Shown here piece by piece: positions 1 to 8,202 of a stretch of 34,586 bases of DNA (the first letter of the stretch is position 1; the number at the start of each line of letters is the position of its first letter). A program made the translations under genes and the position numbers. The stretch spans positions 2,596-37,181 of the forward strand of contig NZ_AZGF01000023.1 of NCBI RefSeq assembly GCF_001434475.1, read 5' to 3'. The DNA is from Paucilactobacillus suebicus DSM 5007 = KCTC 3549 (GTDB lineage: Bacteria; Bacillota; Bacilli; Lactobacillales; Lactobacillaceae). The notes under the pieces were generated by a model, which did not search any database, was not told where the DNA came from, and saw nothing but the letters and a program-made list of their open reading frames with translations.

Positions 1-14
1 TAATAGATATTGAT

Positions 15-48
15 AGACTAGAGAATTTCGATTCTCTGGTCTTTTTTT
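15..48 (+). terminator. Rho-independent terminator of an upstream gene outside the window
   Basis: A 12-bp stem closes on a TTCG tetraloop (arms 15-26 and 31-42) and runs into a T tract. It ends whatever is transcribed rightwards from before the window. Confidence 0.85.
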
Positions 49-150
49 GCGCATAAATTTAGTTGAAATAGATAAAAAGTCATAATTCGTTCATCATAAT
101 TGCAAAAAAATGCAAAAATAAGTAAACATTTGTCATTTAGCATTAATTGC

Positions 151-1110
151 ATGATGAGAAGAGAAAAAAATAGAAAAACGACTGCAAAAAAATATACCAT
201 CGTTGGGTTAGCATTGTTTTTATGCTTGATTATTGGTTGGTATCATATTCATGGATCAAGTAAAGCATCAACGACAAGTGGAAACTCTGTTGGAACTTCC
301 TCAACAATTGCGAAACGGCAAAATATCATTAAGGAGAATTTAAAGAATTACCTAAATACAGTTACTAAAGACGGTACTGTGAGTGTCAGTTTCTACAATC
401 TTGGTGCTACTAGCGGCAGTACTGCTTCTAAGAGTGAATATGCTGATGTTTACAAAGAGGGAAGTTTGGAAACCGAATCAAACGCATATACAAAGGAAAC
501 GGCCGCCAGTACTTATAAACTGTTTATTATTGCATTTTTGATGCATGAGAAAAAACTGGGCAACTTTACGTGGAATTCAACTAACACGAATGGTTTTTAC
601 ACAATGATTGTTGAAAGTCTTAATGACTATGCGGAAAGTGAATTAGAAACTTACGGCATGAGTACAATTGATAGTTTTATTAAATCACAGGGATGGTATT
701 CACCAGTTTTTGTTGATGGTAAGGATGCTTCAACCACCAGTCATAGTTTGGAATTACTACTGAGAAGTTTAGCCAATGGAACTGGGGTATTCAGCAATAA
801 GTCTGACCGTGAGAAAATTTTGAAGTTAATGGGCAAGCAAGAATACAGAACAGGAATTCCAACTGGTGTTGCGGAGGCTGATAAAGGAACTACAGTTCAA
901 GATAAAGTTGGCTTCCTTGATGACACCAACAATGACGCAGCAATTGTCACGATGCCGAATGGACAGAGATACATCTTGGTGATCATGACTCACGGACATA
1001 ACCAGAGTGGCTTTAGTGGATTTCCTAAGATTGCTAAAATTGCCAAAAATGTTCAAGAGATTGTATACGGAACGAATGCTGGTACTAAGTTGGTTGATTA
1101 TTCTAATTAG
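151..1110 (+). CDS. Membrane-anchored serine hydrolase, class A beta-lactamase fold
   Basis: About 319 residues. A basic N-terminus is followed by one hydrophobic segment (about residues 15-34) and a Ser/Thr-rich linker, so the catalytic domain should lie outside the cell, tethered to the membrane. All three motifs of the penicillin-recognising superfamily are visible: S-T-Y-K at 120-123 (nucleophile and general base), S-L-N at 156-158, and K-V-G at 252-254 in place of KTG. Family knowledge says such proteins in lactobacilli are usually cell-wall-related hydrolases of unknown substrate rather than resistance enzymes. No Shine-Dalgarno is obvious. An in-frame ATG at 100 exists, but the hydrophobic anchor sits better with the ATG pair at 151/154. 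It appears to be a single-gene unit. Confidence 0.75.
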   Translation: MMRREKNRKTTAKKYTIVGLALFLCLIIGWYHIHGSSKASTTSGNSVGTSSTIAKRQNIIKENLKNYLNTVTKDGTVSVSFYNLGATSGSTASKSEYADVYKEGSLETESNAYTKETAASTYKLFIIAFLMHEKKLGNFTWNSTNTNGFYTMIVESLNDYAESELETYGMSTIDSFIKSQGWYSPVFVDGKDASTTSHSLELLLRSLANGTGVFSNKSDREKILKLMGKQEYRTGIPTGVAEADKGTTVQDKVGFLDDTNNDAAIVTMPNGQRYILVIMTHGHNQSGFSGFPKIAKIAKNVQEIVYGTNAGTKLVDYSN

Positions 1111-1117
1111 ACAAAGC

Positions 1118-1147
1118 TTGCTCACCCTTTAATAAATGCGTTATGAT
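1118..1147 (+). promoter_or_regulatory. Possible promoter of the phosphoglycerate mutase gene
   Basis: TTGCTC and TATGAT are separated by 18 bp, 26 bp before the start codon. The -35 match is partial. Confidence 0.4.
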
Positions 1148-1173
1148 TGTAGCGTGAGAGGGGGAGAAACAGC

Positions 1174-1848
1174 ATGGCAACGTTAGTAATTACACGACAT
1201 GGCGAAAGTCAGGCCAATCGAGACAATATTTTTACCGGTTGGTCCGATGTTCCTCTAACGGTGGCAGGAGTTGAACAGGCTCAGAAGGCTGCTGAAACAA
1301 TCAAAAAACAAAACATTGAATTTAGTGATGTTCACACATCATTTTTACAGCGAGCAATTGTGACGTCTAATTTGATTTGCGAACAGCTTGATCAATTGTA
1401 TATTCCAATTCATAAAACTTGGCGCCTGAACGAACGTCACTACGGGGCGTTGAGGGGCATGAATAAAGATGTTGCAAAACAAAAATTTGGAGTTGATCAG
1501 GTTGCCAAATGGCGACGTGGTTACGCAGATTTACCTCCCATGCTAGATACACCAGACCATGATCGGCGTTATGATGAACTTGGTGTTCAAGTACCACTCA
1601 GTGAAAGCCTTAAAATGACCGAAGAACGGTTGTTACCTTACTGGCTTGATCATATTGCTCCACGGCTGTTAGATGGCCATAATCAGTTAATTGTGGCTCA
1701 TGGTAGCACTCTCCGTGCTTTAGTTAAGTATTTAGATGATATTCCTGATGATCAAATTAATACGGTAGAGATTGCTAATGGTGAACCAATTAAGTATGAG
1801 TTTGATAAGCACTTGCATATAATTAGCAAAAGAGAACTAACAAATTAA
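1174..1848 (+). CDS. gpmA: 2,3-bisphosphoglycerate-dependent phosphoglycerate mutase
   Basis: Interconverts 3- and 2-phosphoglycerate in lower glycolysis, in the cytoplasm. The 224-residue protein opens with the histidine phosphatase signature RHGES (His9 is the phosphorylated residue), has the TGWSD segment after it, Arg60 in SFLQRA, Glu87 in ERHYGALRG, and the second active-site His176 in VAHGS. This is the dPGM arrangement rather than a general phosphatase of the same fold. It is slightly shorter than the common 228-250 residues. A strong GAGGGGGAG ribosome site precedes the ATG. It is flanked by its own promoter-like site and terminator, so it is probably transcribed alone. It may be a paralogue of a main glycolytic copy elsewhere. 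Confidence 0.9.
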   Translation: MATLVITRHGESQANRDNIFTGWSDVPLTVAGVEQAQKAAETIKKQNIEFSDVHTSFLQRAIVTSNLICEQLDQLYIPIHKTWRLNERHYGALRGMNKDVAKQKFGVDQVAKWRRGYADLPPMLDTPDHDRRYDELGVQVPLSESLKMTEERLLPYWLDHIAPRLLDGHNQLIVAHGSTLRALVKYLDDIPDDQINTVEIANGEPIKYEFDKHLHIISKRELTN

Positions 1849-1851
1849 AAA

Positions 1852-1883
1852 GGAGTCGGACTTAATGTTCGATTCCATTTTTT
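1852..1883 (+). terminator. Terminator of gpmA
   Basis: GGAGTCGG pairs with a complementary arm ending at 1876, with wobble pairs, followed by a T-rich run just after the gpmA stop. Confidence 0.6.
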
Positions 1884-1907
1884 ATTAGAAAATAATTAGA
1901 AAATTAT

Positions 1908-1935
1908 TTGACATTTCACATTTAAGGTTTAGAAT
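1908..1935 (+). promoter_or_regulatory. Promoter of the ketopantoate reductase-family gene
   Basis: A perfect TTGACA and TAGAAT spaced by 16 bp. It predicts a start near 1942, giving a leader of about 85 nt. Confidence 0.7.
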
Positions 1936-1944
1936 ACTAAGTAA

Positions 1945-1981
1945 CTTAATCGTTATGGTTAATTTTGGTAACCAGATTAAG
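1945..1981 (+). promoter_or_regulatory. Inverted repeat at the 5' end of the panE-like leader
   Basis: CTTAATC (1945-1951) pairs with GATTAAG (1975-1981), and inside it GGTTA (1957-1961) pairs with TAACC (1969-1973). The repeat begins only a few bases after the predicted transcription start, so it could be an RNA 5' hairpin or a DNA operator. No T tract follows, so it is not a terminator. Confidence 0.5.
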
Positions 1982-2026
1982 ATACATACATATTTTTTTA
2001 CATAGCTTTAGAGAGGGCGAATACAT

Positions 2027-3010
2027 ATGAAATTTACAGTTGTTGGTTCAGGTGCCATGGGGTTACGTTATGGCTTATTGTTGCGTGATGCAGGTAACGA
2101 GGTTGACTTTGTTGACCCTTGGAAACCCCAAGTTGAGACAGTTCGTAAGCAAGGCGGCGTGTACGTTTCTCGTGATGGTCAAGGTCGTCATTTAGTACCA
2201 ATGAAGATTTTTTACCCTGAAGAGTATCAAGGTAATCCGGATTGTTATATTTTCTTTACTAAGCAGATGCAGTTGGCTGGAGTTTTAGAACGGTGTGCAC
2301 ATTTCTTCAAGCCTGACCAATATGCCATGACATGTATGAATGGTATGGGCCATATTGATAAGTTATTGAACTATTTCAAACCAGACAAAGTCCTGGCTGG
2401 TACGGCGCTTGTTGCAACTGTGTTGAATGGACCTGGTGATGTTGATTTTATTGGCAAGCGTGGTGCTGGTACCATGAATCTGGCAAACTACACGGAACAA
2501 CCTGACGATTTTACTCATCAAGTTGTCCATGAGCTTGATAAGGCTCAATTTCATCCCAATTTAACCACAAATTTCCGTGGCACACTGCTTGCAAAAGTTG
2601 TGTTCAATTCAGTTGTTAATACGTTATGCACAATGTTTGAAATGACGATGGGGGAATTTGCAGATTACGAGGGATTTGAAGACATGTCATTACAGCTGAT
2701 TAACGAGGCATACGATGCTTGTGAGCGTGATGGTATTAGGATGATCAACACTCGGCAAGAAGAGTTAGAAAGCGTTAAATACGTTAGCAGAGTTGCTAAT
2801 CCACTACATTATCCATCAATGTATCAAGATATGCATAACTATCGTAAAACCGAAGTTGACTATATCAACGGATACCTTGTTAAATTAGGAGATAAACATG
2901 GTTACGATGCTAAGACGCACCGGTTCTTGACGCACGAAGTACATTTAGCCGAAATTAAGAAAGCAAAGGAACTTCGTGAGATGCAAAAGGAAACTGTCAA
3001 AACAGCATAG
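2027..3010 (+). CDS. panE: 2-dehydropantoate 2-reductase family protein (ApbA/PanE fold)
   Basis: The family reduces ketopantoate, or related 2-keto acids, with NAD(P)H in the cytoplasm. The N-terminal Rossmann motif GSGAMG is at residues 7-12. Candidate substrate residues are Lys79 in FFTKQ and Lys190/Asn194/Asn198 in the helix beginning LLAKVVFNS, as in PanE. At 327 residues it is somewhat longer than the usual 290-310. A GAGAGGG ribosome site precedes the ATG, and it has its own promoter and a strong terminator, so it stands alone. No panB or panC is in this window. In lactic acid bacteria such homologues can act as D-2-hydroxyacid dehydrogenases, so the substrate is uncertain although the family is clear. 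Confidence 0.8.
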   Translation: MKFTVVGSGAMGLRYGLLLRDAGNEVDFVDPWKPQVETVRKQGGVYVSRDGQGRHLVPMKIFYPEEYQGNPDCYIFFTKQMQLAGVLERCAHFFKPDQYAMTCMNGMGHIDKLLNYFKPDKVLAGTALVATVLNGPGDVDFIGKRGAGTMNLANYTEQPDDFTHQVVHELDKAQFHPNLTTNFRGTLLAKVVFNSVVNTLCTMFEMTMGEFADYEGFEDMSLQLINEAYDACERDGIRMINTRQEELESVKYVSRVANPLHYPSMYQDMHNYRKTEVDYINGYLVKLGDKHGYDAKTHRFLTHEVHLAEIKKAKELREMQKETVKTA

Positions 3011-3071
3011 TTTCAGATTGAAAATAGTTATACTCGGCAGTTGATCTATTGAGCAATTATCCGTAAAACAG

Positions 3072-3122
3072 AAGGAACAGATAAATCGTTTGAACACCTA
3101 ACGATTTATCTGTTCCTTTTCT
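3072..3122. terminator. Terminator between convergent panE-like gene and pepC
   Basis: A perfect 19-bp stem (arms 3072-3090 and 3100-3118) with a 9-nt loop, followed by TTTT on the plus strand. It lies between two convergent genes and probably serves both. Confidence 0.85.
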
Positions 3123-3158
3123 TGTACTATTGTAGCGTCTTAATTCTATGTTTAGCTT

Positions 3159-4490
3159 TTACGCCAAGGCGCCCATCGGATCCCATGGTTTTAAAATGGT
3201 TGGTTCTTGTTCCTGTGCTTGCTTTAATTTATCTGGTAAAAATTGTTTGTTAACAACGATTTGATAGCAATATTCGTCCATCCAGGTATCTGACATAACA
3301 AAGTAGCCTTTTTCTCCAACTTTTGGGCCCCACGAGTTTTCAACTTTCCATTTTGTTGGTTTGTTGTTAACGAGGTCGACCCCAGTAATAACCATGGCGT
3401 GAGTCATCATGCTTTCACCATAGTCCAGTCGCTGAGCCTTTGTCATGGATAAATCTGTGTCAAATAACTCACTTTTAGCGTATATGTTCAAATCCATAAT
3501 GCCCTTTTGACGATCAGAGCTTTGACCAACGTCACACCCAAACCAGACACTTTCGCCTGCTTGTAACTGAGCAATGGCCAGTTTTTTAAAATCTTCCATG
3601 GTCACGTTTAAATGCTTCACACTGCGACCGCCAACTACATTGCCGAGCATATCAACCGTGTAAGTTTTATCATAGGGCTTGTCTGCGGTTGGGGCATTAA
3701 TGATTGAAACGTAATCATTTAAATTCCAGCCAACATATTTGCTGAAAAATTCCTTTGGCGTTAAATCAGAATCGCGGTGAAAATTGTTGTCCTTATCCCG
3801 ATATTCAAAATCAAATTTAACAGGTGGTTGGCCAAAACTGTACGATAACATACGATACACATCACTCAGCATTGAAGTACGTTTTTCATCGATTGTTTTG
3901 TCGTCTGTTTTGTCAGCAACCATTTGACGTAGGGCGACTGCATCTTGACGTAACTTACGATTCAAAACGGTATTGATCTCGTTTGATTTTGATGAATTAT
4001 ACGTTTCAGGCATCGCAGTTTGGGGCACGACACCGTATTTCTCGATCAAAGCACAAAGCATATCCCACTGACCGCCATCTTGTTGTGGTGTCGCCATTAG
4101 CCAGGCAACTTCCCGACTATCAGCCGGTTGGTCGGCCGTCCTCAAGACATTTTCGTAAAAGAAGTTGGCCTTTTCAAATTTATCCCAGAAAAATGTGTAT
4201 GACTGCGATAATTCAAATTTCTTTAATCCCAGTTGTTTTGCCATATCATGACGCATTGTGTTGAGCGCAGCAAACATCCAGCACCGGCCAGATTGTTTTT
4301 GGTTCGCAACATCGCCCGTATCTAAATCAATGGAAAAAACAGGTGTTGTTTCACTTACGGCATGCCAATCGTAGCTGCTGGCGAGAATTCCATTTTTGGT
4401 GATGGCACGCTCGTTTACGGCGGATTCCTTACGGCTGATTAAATCTTTTTGAAAACTTACTAGTTCTTCATTACTGATTATGTGACTCAA
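3159..4490 (-). CDS. pepC: Aminopeptidase C (bleomycin hydrolase family, C1B)
   Basis: A cytoplasmic cysteine aminopeptidase that trims peptides taken up from protein-rich media. The papain-type triad is visible: Cys70 in QSGRCWMFA, His364 in MMTHAMV, and Asn385 in VENSWGP. The start is read as TTG at 4490-4488, giving 443 residues, the usual PepC length. A GGAG ribosome site lies just upstream of that TTG, and the N-terminus reads MSHIISNEEL. An ATG 39 bases further upstream lies before this ribosome site and would add an untypical tail. The GNAT gene lies upstream on the same strand with a 66-bp gap, so cotranscription is possible. Confidence 0.93.
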   Translation of the reverse strand: MSHIISNEELVSFQKDLISRKESAVNERAITKNGILASSYDWHAVSETTPVFSIDLDTGDVANQKQSGRCWMFAALNTMRHDMAKQLGLKKFELSQSYTFFWDKFEKANFFYENVLRTADQPADSREVAWLMATPQQDGGQWDMLCALIEKYGVVPQTAMPETYNSSKSNEINTVLNRKLRQDAVALRQMVADKTDDKTIDEKRTSMLSDVYRMLSYSFGQPPVKFDFEYRDKDNNFHRDSDLTPKEFFSKYVGWNLNDYVSIINAPTADKPYDKTYTVDMLGNVVGGRSVKHLNVTMEDFKKLAIAQLQAGESVWFGCDVGQSSDRQKGIMDLNIYAKSELFDTDLSMTKAQRLDYGESMMTHAMVITGVDLVNNKPTKWKVENSWGPKVGEKGYFVMSDTWMDEYCYQIVVNKQFLPDKLKQAQEQEPTILKPWDPMGALA

Positions 4491-4556
4491 GTAAATCACT
4501 CCTTTAATGTTTAACTTCCATTTTAACATTTAGTTATTTAGCCGCAATTATCTTCA

Positions 4557-4847
4557 TTAGTTTTCACGGTCAGTGAGTAGTTCTTGATATTCTGGATGCT
4601 TTTCAAACGCTTTTTTTGCATAAGGACACAATAACTGAACATGTAAATTACGTTGCTTAGCGTATTCATAAAATTCAGCAACCAATTTTGCCGCAAGACC
4701 TTGACCACGAGCAATTGGATTTACGAAAGTCCGTTCTACTAGGACTGTGTCCGTGTCTTCGTCAATTGTTGGAAAAACAATTTCGCCAAGCAGGGTACCA
4801 TCCTTATCAACAGTATAAATGCGATTGTCTTCATATTTAAAATTCAT
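4557..4847 (-). CDS. Small GNAT-family N-acetyltransferase (COG2388-like)
   Basis: A 96-residue single-domain protein. The acetyl-CoA binding segment is visible as NPIARGQGLAAKLV, followed by a helix and the terminal strand-helix rich in Tyr, Cys and Lys. This pattern matches the short YjdJ-like group of GNAT proteins, whose substrate is generally unknown. TTGGAGG lies 7 nt before the ATG. It has a minus-strand promoter, is divergent from dut and may be cotranscribed with pepC. The family assignment is firm and the function is not. Confidence 0.8.
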   Translation of the reverse strand: MNFKYEDNRIYTVDKDGTLLGEIVFPTIDEDTDTVLVERTFVNPIARGQGLAAKLVAEFYEYAKQRNLHVQLLCPYAKKAFEKHPEYQELLTDREN

Positions 4848-4880
4848 GTTATAACCTCCAATGGTGTTTGTTTTGCATTA

Positions 4881-4909
4881 AATGTAATCTTTTCCCATAT
4901 TTTTTTCAA
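4881..4909 (-). promoter_or_regulatory. Promoter of the GNAT gene (and perhaps pepC)
   Basis: On the minus strand TTGAAA and TACATT are separated by 17 bp, 33 bp before the GNAT start codon. Confidence 0.5.
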
Positions 4910-4949
4910 TTCATCCGGTATACAGGTATGAAAAAAGTTTTGCGTATCT

Positions 4950-4955
4950 TATAAT
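4950..4955 (+). promoter_or_regulatory. Candidate -10 element for dut
   Basis: A perfect TATAAT 30 bp before the dut start. The matching -35 (around 4927) is poor, so this is tentative. Confidence 0.35.
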
Positions 4956-4985
4956 TAAGCAGATAAATTAAATGAGGTGAAGATA

Positions 4986-5522
4986 ATGACACGAGGGTTT
5001 GAGATCGTATCAAGCAAGCAAAATGAAGTCTTAAATGTCCCCAAACGCCAAACTAAGCAGGCGGCGGGATACGACTTTGAGTGTGCAGAGGATTTTACAC
5101 TGCCATCAATTTGGAAGTTTAACTTTGTTAAGATTATCAAAGGGTTACTGCATCATGAAGAATTGAGTGATGAAGACTATCTAGATGCTGATAAAGTCCT
5201 TAAACCATTTTTAGTACCAACCGGAATCAAGGCATATATGGGTAAAAATGAATTTTTAATGTTAGCCAACCGTTCTAGTAACCCACTAAAACGAAGATTA
5301 GTATTGCCAAATGGTGTTGGAATTGTTGATGCAGACTACTATAACAACGAAGGTAACGAGGGAGAAATATTTTTCCAATTGCTGAATTTTGGCGTAAAAG
5401 ATGTCGTTATTAAAAAGGGTGAGCGGATTGGTCAAGGGATCTTTATGCCATATCTATTGGCAGATGAAGAGGATCAGCCGATGAGTGACCGAAAAGGCGG
5501 ATTTGGCTCTACCAAAAAATAG
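4986..5522 (+). CDS. dut: dUTP diphosphatase
   Basis: Hydrolyses dUTP to dUMP and pyrophosphate, keeping uracil out of DNA and feeding dTMP synthesis. The five trimeric-dUTPase motifs appear in order: AGYDF, NRSSN, GVGIVDADYYNNEG (with the base-stacking Tyr and catalytic Asp), KGERIGQG and the flexible C-terminal RKGGFGST. At 178 residues it is longer than the usual 145-150 because about 30 residues are inserted between motif 1 and the strand VPTGIKAY, a layout also seen in other Lactobacillales and phage enzymes. An in-frame GTG at 4977 lies inside the ribosome site GAGGTGA, so the ATG at 4986 is taken as the start. Confidence 0.92.
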   Translation: MTRGFEIVSSKQNEVLNVPKRQTKQAAGYDFECAEDFTLPSIWKFNFVKIIKGLLHHEELSDEDYLDADKVLKPFLVPTGIKAYMGKNEFLMLANRSSNPLKRRLVLPNGVGIVDADYYNNEGNEGEIFFQLLNFGVKDVVIKKGERIGQGIFMPYLLADEEDQPMSDRKGGFGSTKK

Positions 5523-5560
5523 TTCACCTGTTAATAATAAAGGGTCTATCAGGTAGTGTA

Positions 5561-5569
5561 TGCTACAAT
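5561..5569 (+). promoter_or_regulatory. Extended -10 promoter element before radA
   Basis: TGC followed by TACAAT forms an extended -10, 28 bp before the radA ATG. The -35 is weak. Confidence 0.45.
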
Positions 5570-5597
5570 GAAAAGAACAGAGATTGGGGGCCGATAA

Positions 5598-6974
5598 ATG
5601 GCAAAAATAAAGACACAGTACGTTTGTTCCAACTGTGGGTACAGCACGCCACGTTTTTTAGGACGCTGTCCAAATTGTGGTGAATGGAATACGTTGGTCG
5701 AAGAACGGATTCAACCAACGTCATCGAATGTTACCGCTGCTAATCGAGTTAGCTTGAGTGGCGAAAAATCTAAACCTACTAAGATTAAAGAAATAAAAAT
5801 GGGACAGACTCCAAGAACCCAGACTAAAATCCGTGAACTGGATCGAGTACTTGGCGGCGGGATCGTTCCGGGTTCTTTAATTTTAATTGGTGGAGACCCT
5901 GGAATTGGTAAGTCGACTCTATTGTTGCAGGTTTCCGGGCAGCTAAACAGTGTTGGTGGAACTGTACTTTATGTATCTGGTGAAGAAAGTGCCACACAAA
6001 TAAAGATGCGGGCGGATCGATTACATGTCAGTGGTGATGCTTTTTATGTGTATCCTGAAACGGACATGGGGGCCATTCGGGAAACTATTGAAGAGGTTAA
6101 GCCAGACTATGTAGTCATTGATTCTGTGCAGACCATGTCGGAGGCTGATGTTACGTCTGCGATCGGTAGTGTGGCACAAATTCGTGAAGTTACTGCTGAA
6201 CTGATGCAGATTGCTAAAAGTAATGGGATTACCATTTTTATCGTTGGCCATGTTACTAAAGGCGGGGCAATTGCAGGCCCAAAGATTCTTGAACACATGG
6301 TGGACACTGTTTTGTACTTTGAGGGGGACTTACACCATACTTACCGAATCCTAAGGTCTGTTAAGAACCGGTTTGGATCAACTAATGAGTTAGGTATTTT
6401 CGAAATGCGTGAAGAGGGGTTGGCAGAGATTGCTAATCCATCAGAGATTTTCCTTGAAGAACGTCTAAAAAATGCGACGGGTTCTGCAATCGTGGTTTCC
6501 ATGGAAGGTACGCGACCAATTTTAGTTGAAATTCAGGCACTGATTACACCGACCGTTTTTGGCAACGCTCAACGAACTGCTACAGGATTAAACCGCAATC
6601 GAGTTTCTTTATTGATGGCGGTGCTCGAGAAAAGAGCTAATTTGATGCTTCAAAATCAAGATGCTTATCTGAAAGCTGCTGGCGGTGTTAAACTTGACGA
6701 GCCCGCAATTGATTTGGCCATTTCTATGAGTATTGCATCAAGTTATCGTGATAAGGGTACTCAACCAACCGATGCATTTGTTGGAGAAGTTGGTCTGACG
6801 GGTGAGATTAGAAGGGTTAATCGTATTGAACAACGAGTTGCTGAGGCTGAAAAGCTTGGATTTAAGCGAATATTTATTCCAAAAAATAATTTGCAGGGAT
6901 GGAATCCACCGACAGGAATTCAAGTTATTGGTGTCGCAACTTTAGCAGAGGCGCTTAAGAGTGCGTTAAATTAA
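5598..6974 (+). CDS. radA: DNA repair protein RadA
   Basis: A RecA-like ATPase that drives branch migration of recombination intermediates. In order: an N-terminal four-Cys zinc finger (Cys10, 13, 24, 27), a Walker A motif GDPGIGKS near residues 99-106, the RadA-specific KNRFG motif near 255-259, and a C-terminal Lon-like domain. The length of 458 residues is typical. The start has a GGGGG-type ribosome site. The downstream PIN/TRAM gene starts 17 bp after its stop, and a radA-yacL-gltX order is common in Bacilli. Confidence 0.96.
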   Translation: MAKIKTQYVCSNCGYSTPRFLGRCPNCGEWNTLVEERIQPTSSNVTAANRVSLSGEKSKPTKIKEIKMGQTPRTQTKIRELDRVLGGGIVPGSLILIGGDPGIGKSTLLLQVSGQLNSVGGTVLYVSGEESATQIKMRADRLHVSGDAFYVYPETDMGAIRETIEEVKPDYVVIDSVQTMSEADVTSAIGSVAQIREVTAELMQIAKSNGITIFIVGHVTKGGAIAGPKILEHMVDTVLYFEGDLHHTYRILRSVKNRFGSTNELGIFEMREEGLAEIANPSEIFLEERLKNATGSAIVVSMEGTRPILVEIQALITPTVFGNAQRTATGLNRNRVSLLMAVLEKRANLMLQNQDAYLKAAGGVKLDEPAIDLAISMSIASSYRDKGTQPTDAFVGEVGLTGEIRRVNRIEQRVAEAEKLGFKRIFIPKNNLQGWNPPTGIQVIGVATLAEALKSALN

Positions 6975-6991
6975 TGAGGGGAGGGGAAAAT

Positions 6992-8122
6992 ATGAGAAAA
7001 CATATTATCAGACTACTATTTATTATAGTTGGGGCTGCAGTAGGATTTTACTACTTGCCACTACTATGGGATGCATTAGACTTTAAGTTCTTCGGCATTG
7101 TTCGTTTATTTAGTGATTTAATTATTGGTGCCATTGTATTTTTGCTATTATCATTTGTGCTTTCCGGCACTATCAATCGGTTAGTTAATAGAGTTGAAGC
7201 GTATTTAACGAAACAAAGTCCTGTATACCTATTTTTTGGTAGTTTATTGACAATTGTTGGTTTAGTTTTGGCGGTATTGGTGTCAACGCCGCTATGGAAT
7301 TCTCATGTTCCGGTTTTAGATAATGTTGTTCCGGTTATTTTGATGGTGATTCTTGGTTACTTTGGTTTTCGAATCGGTACAACTCGTTTGGATGAATGGC
7401 GTAATTTGTTTCAATTGAGGCGTCAGCGTGGAGGTGGCAAAGACAGCCATGTAATGGCCAAACAGGATGCTAACTATCATCATTATAAGATTTTGGATAC
7501 CAATATTTTAATTGATGGCCGCATCTACGATATCGTGAAAACTGGTTTTATTGAAGGAACGTTATTAGTGCCAAACTTCGTCTTGTACGAGTTACAATAT
7601 ATTGCTGATTCCAGCGACAGCATTAAACGAGTTCGTGGTCGCCGTGGCTTGGATATTTTAAATAAACTTCAGAATGAAAAAATTGTGCCTATTGAGATGT
7701 ACGAAGGCGATTTTGAAGATATCCCTGAAGTCGATAGTAAATTAATTCGTCTGGCAAAAGAAGTGGACGGCGTGATTGTTACAAATGATTTTAACTTAAA
7801 CAAGGTTATTCAATTCCAAAATGTTGAAGTTATGAATATTAATGGATTGGCAAAGGCTTTGAAACCACGGGTAATTCCTGGCGAAAAATTGAACGTTATG
7901 GTGGTTAAAAAGGGTACAGAGCGCCAACAAGGCGTTGCGTACCTGGATGATGGTACGATGGTAGTTGTTGAAGATGGGCGTTATTACATGAACGACCATA
8001 TCGATGTTGAAGTTACTAGCGCGTTGCAGACAGATGCGGGCCGGATGATTTTTGCACGGCCAGTTCACTCACCTAAGGGTATTAATGATCATCACAGCGA
8101 AGATAACAGTGATAAGAAGTAG
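6992..8122 (+). CDS. yacL: Membrane-bound PIN/TRAM domain protein (YacL type)
   Basis: Four hydrophobic segments fill about residues 5-25, 39-60, 80-100 and 111-128. A cytoplasmic PIN nuclease-like domain begins at KILDTNILIDGRI (first acidic residue near 166), with a further acidic cluster at VTNDFNL, and a TRAM RNA-binding domain follows near the C-terminus. The layout predicts a membrane-tethered ribonuclease, but its target is unknown. An ATG at 6974 overlaps the radA stop. The ATG at 6992 is preferred because GGGGAGGGG immediately precedes it and the protein then begins MRKHIIRLL. It is probably cotranscribed with radA. Confidence 0.9.
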   Translation: MRKHIIRLLFIIVGAAVGFYYLPLLWDALDFKFFGIVRLFSDLIIGAIVFLLLSFVLSGTINRLVNRVEAYLTKQSPVYLFFGSLLTIVGLVLAVLVSTPLWNSHVPVLDNVVPVILMVILGYFGFRIGTTRLDEWRNLFQLRRQRGGGKDSHVMAKQDANYHHYKILDTNILIDGRIYDIVKTGFIEGTLLVPNFVLYELQYIADSSDSIKRVRGRRGLDILNKLQNEKIVPIEMYEGDFEDIPEVDSKLIRLAKEVDGVIVTNDFNLNKVIQFQNVEVMNINGLAKALKPRVIPGEKLNVMVVKKGTERQQGVAYLDDGTMVVVEDGRYYMNDHIDVEVTSALQTDAGRMIFARPVHSPKGINDHHSEDNSDKK

Positions 8123-8148
8123 TAACAGAAGTAAATACACTTTAAATT

Positions 8149-8176
8149 TTGTCCATAGACCTGTACACTATATATG
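8149..8176 (+). promoter_or_regulatory. Possible promoter of gltX
   Basis: TTGTCC and TATATG are spaced by 16 bp, 26 bp before the TTG start of gltX. Both hexamers are imperfect. Confidence 0.4.
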
Positions 8177-8202
8177 ACTATTAATGAAAGAGGCGTAATA
8201 TT

